The translations under genes were made by a program, and so were the position numbers. Under the pieces are notes generated by a model that saw only the letters and a list, made by a program, of their open reading frames with translations, had not been told where the DNA came from and ran no database searches. 64,000 bases of DNA from Roseateles asaccharophilus (GTDB lineage Bacteria > Pseudomonadota > Gammaproteobacteria > Burkholderiales > Burkholderiaceae_C): positions 434,001 through 498,000 of the forward strand of contig NZ_SNXE01000001.1 of the NCBI RefSeq assembly GCF_004362405.1, in the 5' to 3' direction. This document shows positions 21,262 to 30,862 of this stretch, in pieces; the stretch's first letter is position 1, and each line of letters opens with the position of its first letter.

Positions 21262-21578
21262 AGCCCGAGCCCACCGACCACGATCTGCGCCAAGTCCTGC
21301 GTCAGGGCGCGTCCAGCGCCGATAGCGAGGCCCTGCAGGCCCGCGTGCTGGCGCAGTGGCAACAACAAGCTCGTCCCGGCCGCGACGGCGCCACTCAGCG
21401 CGTCGGGGCCGCCCAGCTGGCCCTGGCTCGCTGGCGCGACCACCCCTTGCGCTGGTGGCTGCCCGCTGCCCTGCTGGGCAGTGCCCTGCTGCTGGCCTGG
21501 TGCGCCCGCCCCGACCCCGGTCTGCAGGAGCTGATGCAGCCGGACGTGCTGTCCCAGATCGCCATTGGCGAACTCTGA
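21258..21578 (+). CDS. Single-helix membrane protein, putative anti-sigma partner
   Basis: A 106-residue protein that overlaps the sigma factor stop by ATGA. The N-terminal 60 residues are soluble and charged, and one transmembrane helix follows (WWLPAALLGSALLLAWC, about 66-82), leaving a short C-terminal tail outside. Size, topology and position are those of an anti-sigma factor or of the DUF3619-like proteins found beside such sigma genes. No zinc-binding HxxxCxxC motif is present, so binding to the sigma factor is inference from context. Confidence 0.6.
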   Translation: MKPEPTDHDLRQVLRQGASSADSEALQARVLAQWQQQARPGRDGATQRVGAAQLALARWRDHPLRWWLPAALLGSALLLAWCARPDPGLQELMQPDVLSQIAIGEL

Positions 21579-21636
21579 GCCCGCGCCGGCGCACAGGGCC
21601 GGCATTGCGCTGGCCCCTTCCTGGCCGCGACTCGCC

Positions 21637-22011
21637 CTAGTGCAGATAGCCCAGGGCCTTCTGGACCTCGCATTGCCAGGGCAGGGTGTGGACGATGCCA
21701 TTGAGCTGGAGCACCGACTCCATGGGCGCCAGCACCTCCCCCTCCACGCTGACGAACTGCAGATTGGTCACCAGGGCCATGGGGTCGGCCATGGCCACCA
21801 CGCCCTCGGGCAGGCAGACCCAATCCCAGGCCACGCCGGCCGCCGTCCCGTTCTCCGAGGCACCAGTCCACAGGGTTTGCCCCATGGAAGGTCGGGCCGC
21901 GTCGCCCGACACCAACACGCGCGTCGTGGAATGCGCGAATTGCAGGCGATCCACGCGCCTGGCTTCGCACAAAATCCGCGGCCATGCATACACAATCCAA
22001 GTTGGAGTCAT
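21637..22011 (-). CDS. Conserved-looking hypothetical protein
   Basis: A 124-residue protein with no family I can name. It is rich in aromatic and aliphatic residues (MTPTWIVYAWPRILCEARR; TGASENGTAAGVAWDWVCLPEGVVAMADPMALVTNLQFV) and probably beta-rich. It lacks a signal peptide or clear membrane helix. I use the ATG at 22011; an in-frame upstream start at 22056 is possible. It lies alone, divergent from the LuxR regulator, so its promoter shares the 160-base gap that also holds the first lux-box-like site. Confidence 0.55.
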   Translation of the reverse strand: MTPTWIVYAWPRILCEARRVDRLQFAHSTTRVLVSGDAARPSMGQTLWTGASENGTAAGVAWDWVCLPEGVVAMADPMALVTNLQFVSVEGEVLAPMESVLQLNGIVHTLPWQCEVQKALGYLH

Positions 22012-22103
22012 TTTTTCTTCGGCTTGTACTGAGAGTGAAGGATGTGACTTAAACAATGTCGGCCACGCTGCGCAAAGTTTGCTGACAACTGGAATCCATC
22101 GCT

Positions 22104-22123
22104 AGCTGTAAACCTTGTCAGGG
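22104..22123 (+). promoter_or_regulatory. Lux-box-like site upstream of the LuxR gene
   Basis: The 20-mer contains CTGT-N8-TCAG, close to the lux-box spacing CTGT-N8-ACAG. The core CTGTAAACCTTGTCAG shares 13 of 16 bases with the site before the peptide gene (22911-22926). It lies about 50 bases before the regulator's ATG, which would suit autoregulation. Confidence 0.55.
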
Positions 22124-22173
22124 ATGTGAAGGCCCGTTCCGAACCAACGCGGGAAACGTGTGGAAAGAGTTTG

Positions 22174-22887
22174 ATGCTGCAGGGCGGTTACCAATCCGTA
22201 CTCGAAGCCCGCACCCGCGAAGAATTTCGCGGGGAGGTGCTGCGCTTTACGAAAAAGCTGGAGTTCGACACCTTTTCGGCGATCACCGTTGTGGATCACG
22301 CGCTGGGTCGGTCGGAGTTCATCGCGATCGACAATTCGCCACCGGGATTTAGCGAGGCCCTGAATGATCCAAGACTGGGTCGTCTGGATCCGGTTATGCA
22401 GCACTGCAAGCGCAACAGTGTCCCGATAGTCTGGGATAGAGACACTTACAGACGCCACGATGCTGACGATCTCTGGGAAGCGCAGGCCAGCTATGGCTAC
22501 CGAACCGGGATTTGTCTCGCACTACATTTACCCGAAGGCCGGCATTTTGTGTTGGGCGTCGACCGAGATCGTCCCTTGCCCAACGACAACGCTCAGCTGA
22601 TTCGGCTGGTTGCCGATCTGCAACTTTTTGCAGTGCACGCGCTCGATGCGGCACTGCGAGTGCTGCTGCCTCCCGAGCAGCAACTTGAAGCCCCAAAACT
22701 AACCCCGCGCGAACTTGAGTGCCTGCGATGGACCATGGAAGGGAAGACCGCTTGGGAGGTTGGCGGCATCTTGGGTATCGCCGAGCGCACGGCAGTTCTG
22801 CACATCAACAACGCCATGCGAAAGCTGAAGTGCAGCAACAAGCACCAAGCTGTGTTGAAGGCCTTGCGCTTCGGCCTAATACGTTAG
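22174..22887 (+). CDS. LuxR-type regulator with autoinducer-binding domain (LuxR solo)
   Basis: A 237-residue regulator. The N-terminal autoinducer-binding domain (about 10-165) keeps the Asp-Pro pair (Asp72-Pro73 in RLDPVMQH) and Trp87 that line the pocket in TraR/LasR. Phe59 and Leu63 stand where Trp and Tyr are usual. The C-terminal GerE/LuxR helix-turn-helix (about 173-233) is typical: LTPRELECLRWTMEGKTAWEVGGILGIAERTAVLHI. No luxI is in the window, so it is a solo receptor. I use the ATG at 22174, with GGAAAGAG upstream; a GTG at 22126 would add 16 residues. Base composition is lower in GC than the neighbours. It most likely controls the peptide-export operon downstream. Confidence 0.88.
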   Translation: MLQGGYQSVLEARTREEFRGEVLRFTKKLEFDTFSAITVVDHALGRSEFIAIDNSPPGFSEALNDPRLGRLDPVMQHCKRNSVPIVWDRDTYRRHDADDLWEAQASYGYRTGICLALHLPEGRHFVLGVDRDRPLPNDNAQLIRLVADLQLFAVHALDAALRVLLPPEQQLEAPKLTPRELECLRWTMEGKTAWEVGGILGIAERTAVLHINNAMRKLKCSNKHQAVLKALRFGLIR

Positions 22888-22908
22888 TCCGGGCTTAGGC
22901 TATCCCCC

Positions 22909-22928
22909 ATCTGTAAGAGTTGACAGTT
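22909..22928 (+). promoter_or_regulatory. Lux-box-like palindrome before the peptide gene
   Basis: ATCTGTAAGAGTTGACAGTT is a 20-base imperfect palindrome with the exact CTGT-N8-ACAG spacing of the classical lux box; five of six outer bases pair in dyad symmetry. It overlaps a TTGACA (22920-22925) that could serve as a -35 element, though no convincing -10 was found. It sits 75 bases before the peptide ATG. Confidence 0.65.
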
Positions 22929-23002
22929 ACGCATGTTTGGATCCGCCGCTTCAATTGGGGCTGTGCACTCCCCCGCACGCCACAGAACACACGGAGCCGG
23001 TC

Positions 23003-23173
23003 ATGCAGAAGCAACAAGTTCAAGAGCAAGTCAATCTCTCCCCCGCGAAGCTCAATGGCCCTGTCGAAATCGATATGAGCCTGCTGGCACATGTCAGTGG
23101 TGGCGCCCCCAAGAACACATGGTCGGAGCCCCAAGCACTCGAGTACGTCGAGGCGCCGAAAAACACCTGGTGA
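23003..23173 (+). CDS. Double-glycine leader peptide precursor (putative secreted peptide/microcin)
   Basis: A 56-residue precursor. Residues 1-34 form a leader ending in MSLLAHVSGG: Gly at -1 and -2, Val at -4, Leu at -7 and Ile at -12 match the rule for peptides cut by C39-peptidase exporters. The predicted product is the 22 residues 35-56, which begin and end with the same hexapeptide APKNTW, joined by SEPQALEYVE. The two hexapeptide copies differ at several synonymous third bases, so protein sequence appears conserved. The genes for a matching adaptor and C39 exporter follow directly. No Cys is present, so lantibiotic rings or disulphides are excluded. Killing, signalling or another role is not shown. 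The ATG at 23003 has GGAG upstream. Confidence 0.75.
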   Translation: MQKQQVQEQVNLSPAKLNGPVEIDMSLLAHVSGGAPKNTWSEPQALEYVEAPKNTW

Positions 23174-23232
23174 GCCCCGGCGACTTGTCGAGCCACACCG
23201 ACTGTGAGGGCCCACAGCGGCACCCAAGCTGA

Positions 23233-24477
23233 ATGCTGTTCCGTCCTGAAGCACTGGCCGGCCAGCAACAGTCCTGGTTGGGCAGCATTCAGCTGCTGCG
23301 CCCTCTCTCGCTGAAGTTGCTCACGGCCTGTGCCGTGGGCAGCGTCGTTTTGGTCGGGGTCTTTCTCAGCACGGCCGAGTACAGCCGCAAGGCGCGTGTG
23401 CGCGGCTATCTGGTGCCGGACCGCGGCGTGCTGCGCATCACCGCCCCGCAGGCGGCCACCGTGCTGGCGCGCCGCGTGAGCGAAGGCCAGGCCGTCAAGG
23501 CCGGCGACATCCTCTTCGAGCTGAGCCTGGACAGCGCCAGCAGCCAGGCCGGCGAGGGCGTGGCCCAAAGCCTGCTGGAGCGCGAGGCCTCGCTGCGCGA
23601 GGCCCTGGCCCAGCTGGAGCCGCAGTTCCAGCAGCAGCGCCAGGGCCTGGAGCGCCGCCTGGCCGCCCAGCAGGGCGAGCTGGACGCGGCCGAGCAGGAA
23701 TCCAAGGCCCACCGCGAACGCCGCCGCCTGGCGCGCGAGGAGCTGACGCGGGCCGAGGCCCTGCGCGCCCAGGGCTTTTATTCCGACACCCAGCTGCAGG
23801 CGCGCCGCCGCGAGCTGCTGGACACCGAGGCGCAAGCCCTGAGCCTGGAGCGCGAGCGCGAGAAGCTGCGCACCGAACAGGCCGCCCTGCGCGCCGAGCG
23901 CGAGGCCCTGCCCTTGCGCCTGAGCGAGCGCCGCGGCGAGCTCACGCGCGAGCTGGCCTCGCTGCGCGCCCTGGGCCTGGAGACCGAGGCACGGCGCCGC
24001 CTGGTGCTGCGTGCGCCCAGCGACGGCATCGTCTCCACCCTGCAGGCCGAGCCCGGCCAGCCCGTGACGCCGGCACTGGCCCTGGCCAGCCTGCTGCCGG
24101 CCGACACGCGCATGCAGGCCTATCTATACGCGCCCTCCAGCGCCGTGGGCTTTGTGCGGCCCGAGCAGGCGGTGCGCCTGCGCTACCAGGCCTATCCGTA
24201 TCAGAAGTTCGGCCACCAGCAGGGCCGCGTGCTGCAGGTCTCGCGCACCCCCCTGCCGGCGGCCGAGCTGGCCGCCCTGCCCCTGGGTCCGGCGGCCGGC
24301 GGGCATGAGCCCCTATACCGCATCACCGTGACCCTGGAACGGCAGAGCGTGGCCGCCTATGGCGCCGAGCAGCCCCTGGCGGTGGGTATGCAGCTGGACG
24401 CCGATGTGCTGCTGGAAAAGCGCCGCCTGATCGAATGGATTTTTGAACCCCTGCTGGCCCTGGCGAACCGTGTCTGA
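23233..24477 (+). CDS. HlyD/CvaA-like peptide-export adaptor
   Basis: A 414-residue membrane fusion protein. One transmembrane helix (about 30-47, LTACAVGSVVLVGVFL) is followed by a barrel-sandwich lipoyl half (GVLRITAPQAATVLARRVSEGQAVKAGDILFEL) and a long Arg/Glu/Gln-rich coiled coil (about 105-245). The second lipoyl half is RLVLRAPSDGIVSTLQAEPGQPVTP. The C-terminal part resembles CvaA of the colicin V system. It would link the inner-membrane exporter to a TolC-like channel, which is not in this window. Its last eight bases overlap the exporter start. Unlike the regulator and peptide genes, it has the host-like high GC. Confidence 0.88.
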   Translation: MLFRPEALAGQQQSWLGSIQLLRPLSLKLLTACAVGSVVLVGVFLSTAEYSRKARVRGYLVPDRGVLRITAPQAATVLARRVSEGQAVKAGDILFELSLDSASSQAGEGVAQSLLEREASLREALAQLEPQFQQQRQGLERRLAAQQGELDAAEQESKAHRERRRLAREELTRAEALRAQGFYSDTQLQARRRELLDTEAQALSLEREREKLRTEQAALRAEREALPLRLSERRGELTRELASLRALGLETEARRRLVLRAPSDGIVSTLQAEPGQPVTPALALASLLPADTRMQAYLYAPSSAVGFVRPEQAVRLRYQAYPYQKFGHQQGRVLQVSRTPLPAAELAALPLGPAAGGHEPLYRITVTLERQSVAAYGAEQPLAVGMQLDADVLLEKRRLIEWIFEPLLALANRV

Positions 24478-26644
24478 TCCCATCAACAAGAACGAGCAAG
24501 CCCCTAGCCTGCTGGAGCGCCTGAACCTGGGCTGGCGGCGCGGCTCGCGCCTGCCCCTGATCCTGCAGACCGAGGGCGCCGAATGTGCCCTGGCCTGCCT
24601 GGCCATGGTGGCCAGCTTCCACGGCCAGCGCTGCGATCTGGCCGAGCTACGCGCACGCTTCTCGCTCTCGCTCAAGGGCGCGACCATGGCCGATCTGGTG
24701 CGCATGGCCGCCCAGCTGGGCCTGGCCAGCCGCGCCCTGCGCGCCGAGCCCGAGCACCTGGCCCAGCTGCAGCTGCCCTGCATCCTGCACTGGGACTTCC
24801 GGCATTTCGTGGTGCTGGCCGAGGTGCGCGGCGACCGCGCCCTGCTGCACGATCCGGTGGCCGGCCGACGCTGGATCAAGCTGGCCGAGCTCTCGCGCCA
24901 CTTCACAGGCGTGGCCCTGGAGCTGCGGCCCGGCCCCGACTTCGCGCCCAAGCCGGCACCTCCCAGGATCCGCTGGCAGCAGCTGCTGGGCCGGGTGCTG
25001 GGGCTCAAGCGCTCCCTGGCCCAGATCCTGGCCCTGGCCCTGGCGCTGGAGCTGCTGGTGCTGCTCTCGCCCTTCTTCCTGCAATGGGTAGTGGACGGGG
25101 TGCTGGTCAGCGATGACCGCGATCTGCTCGTCACCCTGGGTCTGGGCTTCGGCCTGCTGGTGCTGCTGCAGGTGAGCATAGGCGCCCTGCGCTCCTGGGC
25201 CGTGCTGCAGCTCTCGGCCAGCCTGAACCTGCAGTGGCTCTCCAATGTCTTCAACCACCTGCTGCGCCTGCCGCTGGACTGGTTTGAGAAGCGCCATCTG
25301 GGCGACATCCTCTCGCGCTTCAACAGCGTGCAGCAGATGCAGCAGACCCTCACCACCCAGTTCATCGAGGCGGTGCTGGACGGGCTGTTGGTGCTGATCA
25401 CCCTGGCCATGATGTGGGTCTACAGCCCGCGTCTGGCCCTGATCGCGCTGGCGGCGGTGGCGGCCTATGGCGCGCTGCGCTGGGCCTATTTCCGGCCACT
25501 GCGCCAGGCCTCGGAAGAGGCCCTGGTGCACGAGGCGCGCCAGACCAGCCATTTCATCGAGTCCCTGCGCGGCGCGCAGGCGGTGAAGCTCTTCAATGCC
25601 CAGGCCGACCGCGGCGCCCGCTTCGCCAATCTGGTGGTCGAGCATATGAACGCCCAGCTGGGCTCGCGCCGCCTGGAGCTGGCCATGGGCGTGGCGCACA
25701 AGCTGGTCTTCGGCCTGGAGCGGGTGGCCATCGTCTGGCTGGGCGCCCTGCTGGTGCTGGAACGCAGCCTCTCGGTGGGCATGCTCTTCGCCTTCCTGGC
25801 TTACAAGGAGCAGTTCAGCCTGCGCCTGGCCGCCCTGATCGACAAGCTGGTGCAGCTCAAGATGCTGGGCCTGCAGGGCGAGCGCCTGGCCGATATCGTG
25901 CTCACCGCGCCCGAGCCCCTGGACCACCAGCTGCCCGCCCAGGCCGCGGCCCCGGCCGCGCTGGAGCTGCGCGAGGTGAGCTTCCGCTATGCCGATGGCG
26001 AGCCCGAGGTGATCTCGCACTGCAGCCTGCGCATCGAGCCGGGCGAGGCGGTGGCCATCGTCGGCCCCTCGGGCTGCGGCAAGACCACCCTGCTCAAGCT
26101 GATGCTGGGCATCCACAGGCCACAGAGTGGCGAGATCCGCCTGGGCGAGCAGGCCCTGAGCCAGATCGGCCTGGCCGACTGGCGCCGCCGCATCGGCACC
26201 GTGATGCAGGACGACCAGCTCTTTGCCGGCAGCCTGCGCGACAACATCTCCTTTTTCGACCCCCAGGCCGATGCCGAGTGGATCGAGCAGTGCGCGCGCC
26301 TGGCCTGCGTGCACGAGGACATCCAGGCCATGCCCATGGGCTACGAGAGCCTGATCGGCGATATGGGCTCCAGCCTCTCGGGCGGCCAGCGCCAGCGCAT
26401 CCTGCTGGCGCGCGCCCTGTACAAGCGGCCCCAGTTCCTCTTCCTGGACGAGGCCACCAGCGCCCTGGACGTGGAGCGCGAGCGCCAGGTCAATGCCTCG
26501 CTACGCCAGCTCTCGATCACCCGGATAGTGATCGCTCACAGGCCCGAAACCATTGCGGCGGCGCAGCGCGTCATCACCCTGCACCAGGGCCGGGTGGCCC
26601 AGGACCTGCGCGCCCTGCCCCCCGCGCCCGGCGCCCAGGCCTGA
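24470..26644 (+). CDS. C39-peptidase ABC exporter (CvaB-like)
   Basis: A 724-residue peptidase-containing ABC transporter. The C39 domain (about 30-140) has the full catalytic set: Cys39 in QTEGAECALACLAM, His112 in WDFRHFVVL and Asp128 in LLHDPVAG. Six transmembrane helices (about 160-450) and an ATPase domain follow, with Walker A GPSGCGKTTL near residue 531, signature LSGGQRQR near 636 and Walker B FLFLDEATSALD. It should cut the leader of the GG peptide and export the product with ATP. The start is a GTG at 24470 overlapping the adaptor stop; other candidate starts lie inside the adaptor gene. It is the last gene of the peptide operon. Confidence 0.93.
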   Translation: MSDPINKNEQAPSLLERLNLGWRRGSRLPLILQTEGAECALACLAMVASFHGQRCDLAELRARFSLSLKGATMADLVRMAAQLGLASRALRAEPEHLAQLQLPCILHWDFRHFVVLAEVRGDRALLHDPVAGRRWIKLAELSRHFTGVALELRPGPDFAPKPAPPRIRWQQLLGRVLGLKRSLAQILALALALELLVLLSPFFLQWVVDGVLVSDDRDLLVTLGLGFGLLVLLQVSIGALRSWAVLQLSASLNLQWLSNVFNHLLRLPLDWFEKRHLGDILSRFNSVQQMQQTLTTQFIEAVLDGLLVLITLAMMWVYSPRLALIALAAVAAYGALRWAYFRPLRQASEEALVHEARQTSHFIESLRGAQAVKLFNAQADRGARFANLVVEHMNAQLGSRRLELAMGVAHKLVFGLERVAIVWLGALLVLERSLSVGMLFAFLAYKEQFSLRLAALIDKLVQLKMLGLQGERLADIVLTAPEPLDHQLPAQAAAPAALELREVSFRYADGEPEVISHCSLRIEPGEAVAIVGPSGCGKTTLLKLMLGIHRPQSGEIRLGEQALSQIGLADWRRRIGTVMQDDQLFAGSLRDNISFFDPQADAEWIEQCARLACVHEDIQAMPMGYESLIGDMGSSLSGGQRQRILLARALYKRPQFLFLDEATSALDVERERQVNASLRQLSITRIVIAHRPETIAAAQRVITLHQGRVAQDLRALPPAPGAQA

Positions 26645-26745
26645 GAAACCTGCCTATCGCGGCGATGGGCAAATCCAACTGGTCCGCGGCGATGCGAATC
26701 AGTAGCATTTGCAAACTGACTTTTCAATGCGATAGGAGATGGGCC

Positions 26746-26958
26746 ATGAGCAAGACCGCCAGCTTCGGGGTGATGCACCTGGGCACCGCCTTCGGCGTGA
26801 CCTATCTGCTGACCGGCAGCGTGAGCATCGCCGGGGCCGTGACCTTTGTAGAGCCCCTGGTCAACACCGTACTGCACTACTTCCACAACAAGCACTGGGA
26901 TCGGGTCGAGGCCTGGGCCCGGTCGCTGCTGCGCCGCCGCCAGCCGCAGATGGCCTAA
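26746..26958 (+). CDS. DUF2061 small membrane protein
   Basis: A 70-residue protein with two hydrophobic stretches ([29 protein letters not shown]) followed by [22 protein letters not shown], the DUF2061 signature. These are small inner-membrane proteins of unknown function. A good ribosome-binding site (AGGAGA) precedes the ATG at 26746. It follows the exporter by about 100 bases and may or may not be part of that operon; the family is common outside peptide-export loci, so the link is doubtful. Confidence 0.82.
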   Translation: MSKTASFGVMHLGTAFGVTYLLTGSVSIAGAVTFVEPLVNTVLHYFHNKHWDRVEAWARSLLRRRQPQMA

Positions 26959-27221
26959 GGCGCTGTCTCGCGCTCCATCCAGCCCAGCCAGCGCATGGCT
27001 TGCTCGCGGCTCTCGCCACACATGATCTCGCTGGGCTGCAGGGAAGCGCAGACCGCCGGACGCTCGGGCCGGCCGAAGATCTTGCAGCGGTCGGCCTCGT
27101 CCAGCTGCACGCAGCGCACGCCGGCCGGCTTGCTCACCCCATTGATGACGGGCATGCCCGGAATCGGGGAGCTGATCGAGGGCGCGATGCAGCAGGCGGC
27201 ACAGTGGTCACGGCAGTTCAT
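26955..27221 (-). CDS. YkgJ-family cysteine cluster protein
   Basis: An 88-residue protein with the Cys pattern of the YkgJ family ([12 protein letters not shown] at the N-terminus, [22 protein letters not shown] in the middle, IMCG near the end), which is thought to bind a zinc or iron-sulphur cluster. The role is unknown. The ATG at 27221 begins the conserved [11 protein letters not shown]; the frame opens upstream to 27272 over a DnaA-box-containing region. It overlaps the end of the DUF2061 gene by four bases on the opposite strand, and it is divergent from mnmG. Confidence 0.82.
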   Translation of the reverse strand: MNCRDHCAACCIAPSISSPIPGMPVINGVSKPAGVRCVQLDEADRCKIFGRPERPAVCASLQPSEIMCGESREQAMRWLGWMERETAP

Positions 27222-27264
27222 GGTGGGGCGTATTGTCGGCCCGGGCATGGACTGCGGCCGTGAC

Positions 27265-27273
27265 TTATCCACA
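27265..27273 (+). promoter_or_regulatory. Consensus DnaA box before mnmG
   Basis: TTATCCACA, the perfect DnaA-box consensus, stands 79 bases before the mnmG start. It is a single site with no AT-rich unwinding region. It may control mnmG or mark proximity to the origin. Confidence 0.5.
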
Positions 27274-27351
27274 GGCCGCCCGTAAAATTCAGGGTTTGCC
27301 CGCGCCGCGCTTTCTCCCTTCTTTTTGCGGTGCCCGATCGAGGCTCAAGCC

Positions 27352-29331
<1,980 letters not shown>

Positions 29332-29353
29332 GCTCCCGCCCCACCCCGCACTC

Positions 29354-30031
29354 ATGACTGATACCAATTCCTTGCGCCCCGCCCTGGTGGCGGCCGCGCA
29401 GCAGCTGGGCCTGAGCCTCAGCGACAGCCAGATCGAGCAGCTGCTGGCCTATCAGGGCCTGATCCAGAAATGGAACAAGGTCTACAACCTCACCGCCGTG
29501 CGCGACCCGCAGGCCATGCTGACCCAGCATCTGGTGGACAGCCTGAGCCTGCTGCCAGCCCTGCTGCGCCATGCCGAGGGCCGGCCGCTGCGGCTGATGG
29601 ATGTGGGCAGCGGCGGCGGTCTGCCGGGTGTGGTGGTGGCCATCTGCGCGCCGCAGATCGATGTCACCTGCGTGGACGCGGTGGCCAAGAAAGCCAGCTT
29701 CATCAAGCAGGTGGCGGCCGAGCTGGGCCTGAAGAATCTGCACGGTGAGCACTCGCGGGTGGAAGCGCTTGAGGTGCCCCCCTTCGACCTGATCACCTCC
29801 CGCGCCTTTGCCTCCCTGCTGGACTTCACCAGCCTCACCCGCCAGCACCTGAAGCCACGTGCCGAATCCGGCGCCAAATCCGGCGCCATCTGGCTGGCCA
29901 TGAAGGGCCAGCACCCCGCCGAGGAACTGGCCGCCCTTCCCCCGGACCTGGATGTGTTTCACGTGGAACAGCTGCAGGTGCCCGGTCTGGATGCCCAGCG
30001 CTGTCTCATCTGGATCAAACCGCGGGCTTGA
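29354..30031 (+). CDS. rsmG: 16S rRNA m7G527 methyltransferase RsmG
   Basis: A 225-residue protein of normal length for RsmG (GidB). It has the S-adenosylmethionine motif LMDVGSGGGLPGVVVAI (about 77-93), the acidic turn VTCVDAVAKKASFI and the late motif DLITSRAFASLLDF. It methylates G527 of 16S rRNA at N7. It follows mnmG by 22 bases in the same direction, the common order. A parS-like site lies in its 3' end. Confidence 0.97.
   Translation: MTDTNSLRPALVAAAQQLGLSLSDSQIEQLLAYQGLIQKWNKVYNLTAVRDPQAMLTQHLVDSLSLLPALLRHAEGRPLRLMDVGSGGGLPGVVVAICAPQIDVTCVDAVAKKASFIKQVAAELGLKNLHGEHSRVEALEVPPFDLITSRAFASLLDFTSLTRQHLKPRAESGAKSGAIWLAMKGQHPAEELAALPPDLDVFHVEQLQVPGLDAQRCLIWIKPRA
29955..29970 (+). promoter_or_regulatory. 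Degenerate parS site inside rsmG
   Basis: TGTTTCACGTGGAACA has one mismatch to the parS consensus TGTTTCACGTGAAACA. It lies near the end of rsmG, close to parA. Confidence 0.7.
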
Positions 30032-30091
30032 TCCGTCCTTGCCCCGGCCGCTTCCGGGCTACCATCGCTGCCTGCTCAGAACTACAAGACC

Positions 30092-30862
30092 ATGGCCAAG
30101 ATTTTCTGCGTTGCCAATCAAAAAGGCGGGGTCGGCAAGACCACCACCACCGTCAACCTCGCCGCCGGCCTGGCCCAGGTGGGCCAGCGGGTGCTGGTGG
30201 TGGACCTGGACCCGCAGGGCAATGCCACCATGGGCTCGGGCATCGACAAGCGCGCCCTGGAGCTGAGCGTCTATGACGTGCTGCTGGAATCGGCCAGCAT
30301 CGCCGAGGCCCGCCAGCGCAATGAGAAGGTGGGCTACGACGTGCTGGGCGCCAACCGCGAGCTGGCCGGTGCCGAGGTGGAACTGGTGGAGCTGGAGCGC
30401 CGCGAGCGCCGGCTCAAGGCCGCGATTGCCGCCGCCGATGCCGACTACGACTTCGTGCTGATCGACTGCCCGCCCTCGCTGTCCATGCTCACGCTGAACG
30501 GCCTGTGCTCGGCCCATGGCGTGGTGGTGCCCATGCAGTGCGAGTACTTCGCGCTGGAAGGCCTGTCCGACCTGGTCAACACCATCAAGCAGGTGCATGC
30601 CAATCTGAACCCGGACCTGCAGATCATCGGCCTGCTGCGCGTGATGTTCGACCCCCGGATCACCCTGCAGCAGCAGGTGAGTGAGCAGCTCAAGGGCCAT
30701 TTCGGCGACAAGGTGTTCGACACCGTGATCCCCCGCAATGTGCGCCTGGCCGAGGCCCCCAGCTACGGTCTGCCCGGCGTGGTCTTCGACCCCAGCTCCA
30801 AGGGCGCCCAGGCCTTTGTGGACTTCGCCCGGGAGATGGTGCGGCGCGTCGCCACCATGTGA
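30092..30862 (+). CDS. parA: Chromosome-partitioning ATPase ParA
   Basis: A 256-residue Soj/ParA ATPase. The deviant Walker A motif with the signature lysine (QKGGVGKTTTTVNLAAGLA) is at residues 8-26, with LVVDLDPQGNATMGSG and VLIDCPPSLSMLTLN as further ATP-site motifs. It works with ParB bound at parS to segregate the newly copied origin. It lies 60 bases after rsmG; ParB comes 2.8 kb later after unrelated small genes, a loosely spaced arrangement rather than the tight parAB pair. Confidence 0.97.
   Translation: MAKIFCVANQKGGVGKTTTTVNLAAGLAQVGQRVLVVDLDPQGNATMGSGIDKRALELSVYDVLLESASIAEARQRNEKVGYDVLGANRELAGAEVELVELERRERRLKAAIAAADADYDFVLIDCPPSLSMLTLNGLCSAHGVVVPMQCEYFALEGLSDLVNTIKQVHANLNPDLQIIGLLRVMFDPRITLQQQVSEQLKGHFGDKVFDTVIPRNVRLAEAPSYGLPGVVFDPSSKGAQAFVDFAREMVRRVATM

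Noticed and set aside
22920..22942. TTGACA as a standard sigma-70 promoter for the peptide gene
   Set aside because: No acceptable -10 element lies 16-18 bases downstream; activator-dependent promotion at the overlapping lux-box-like site is more likely.
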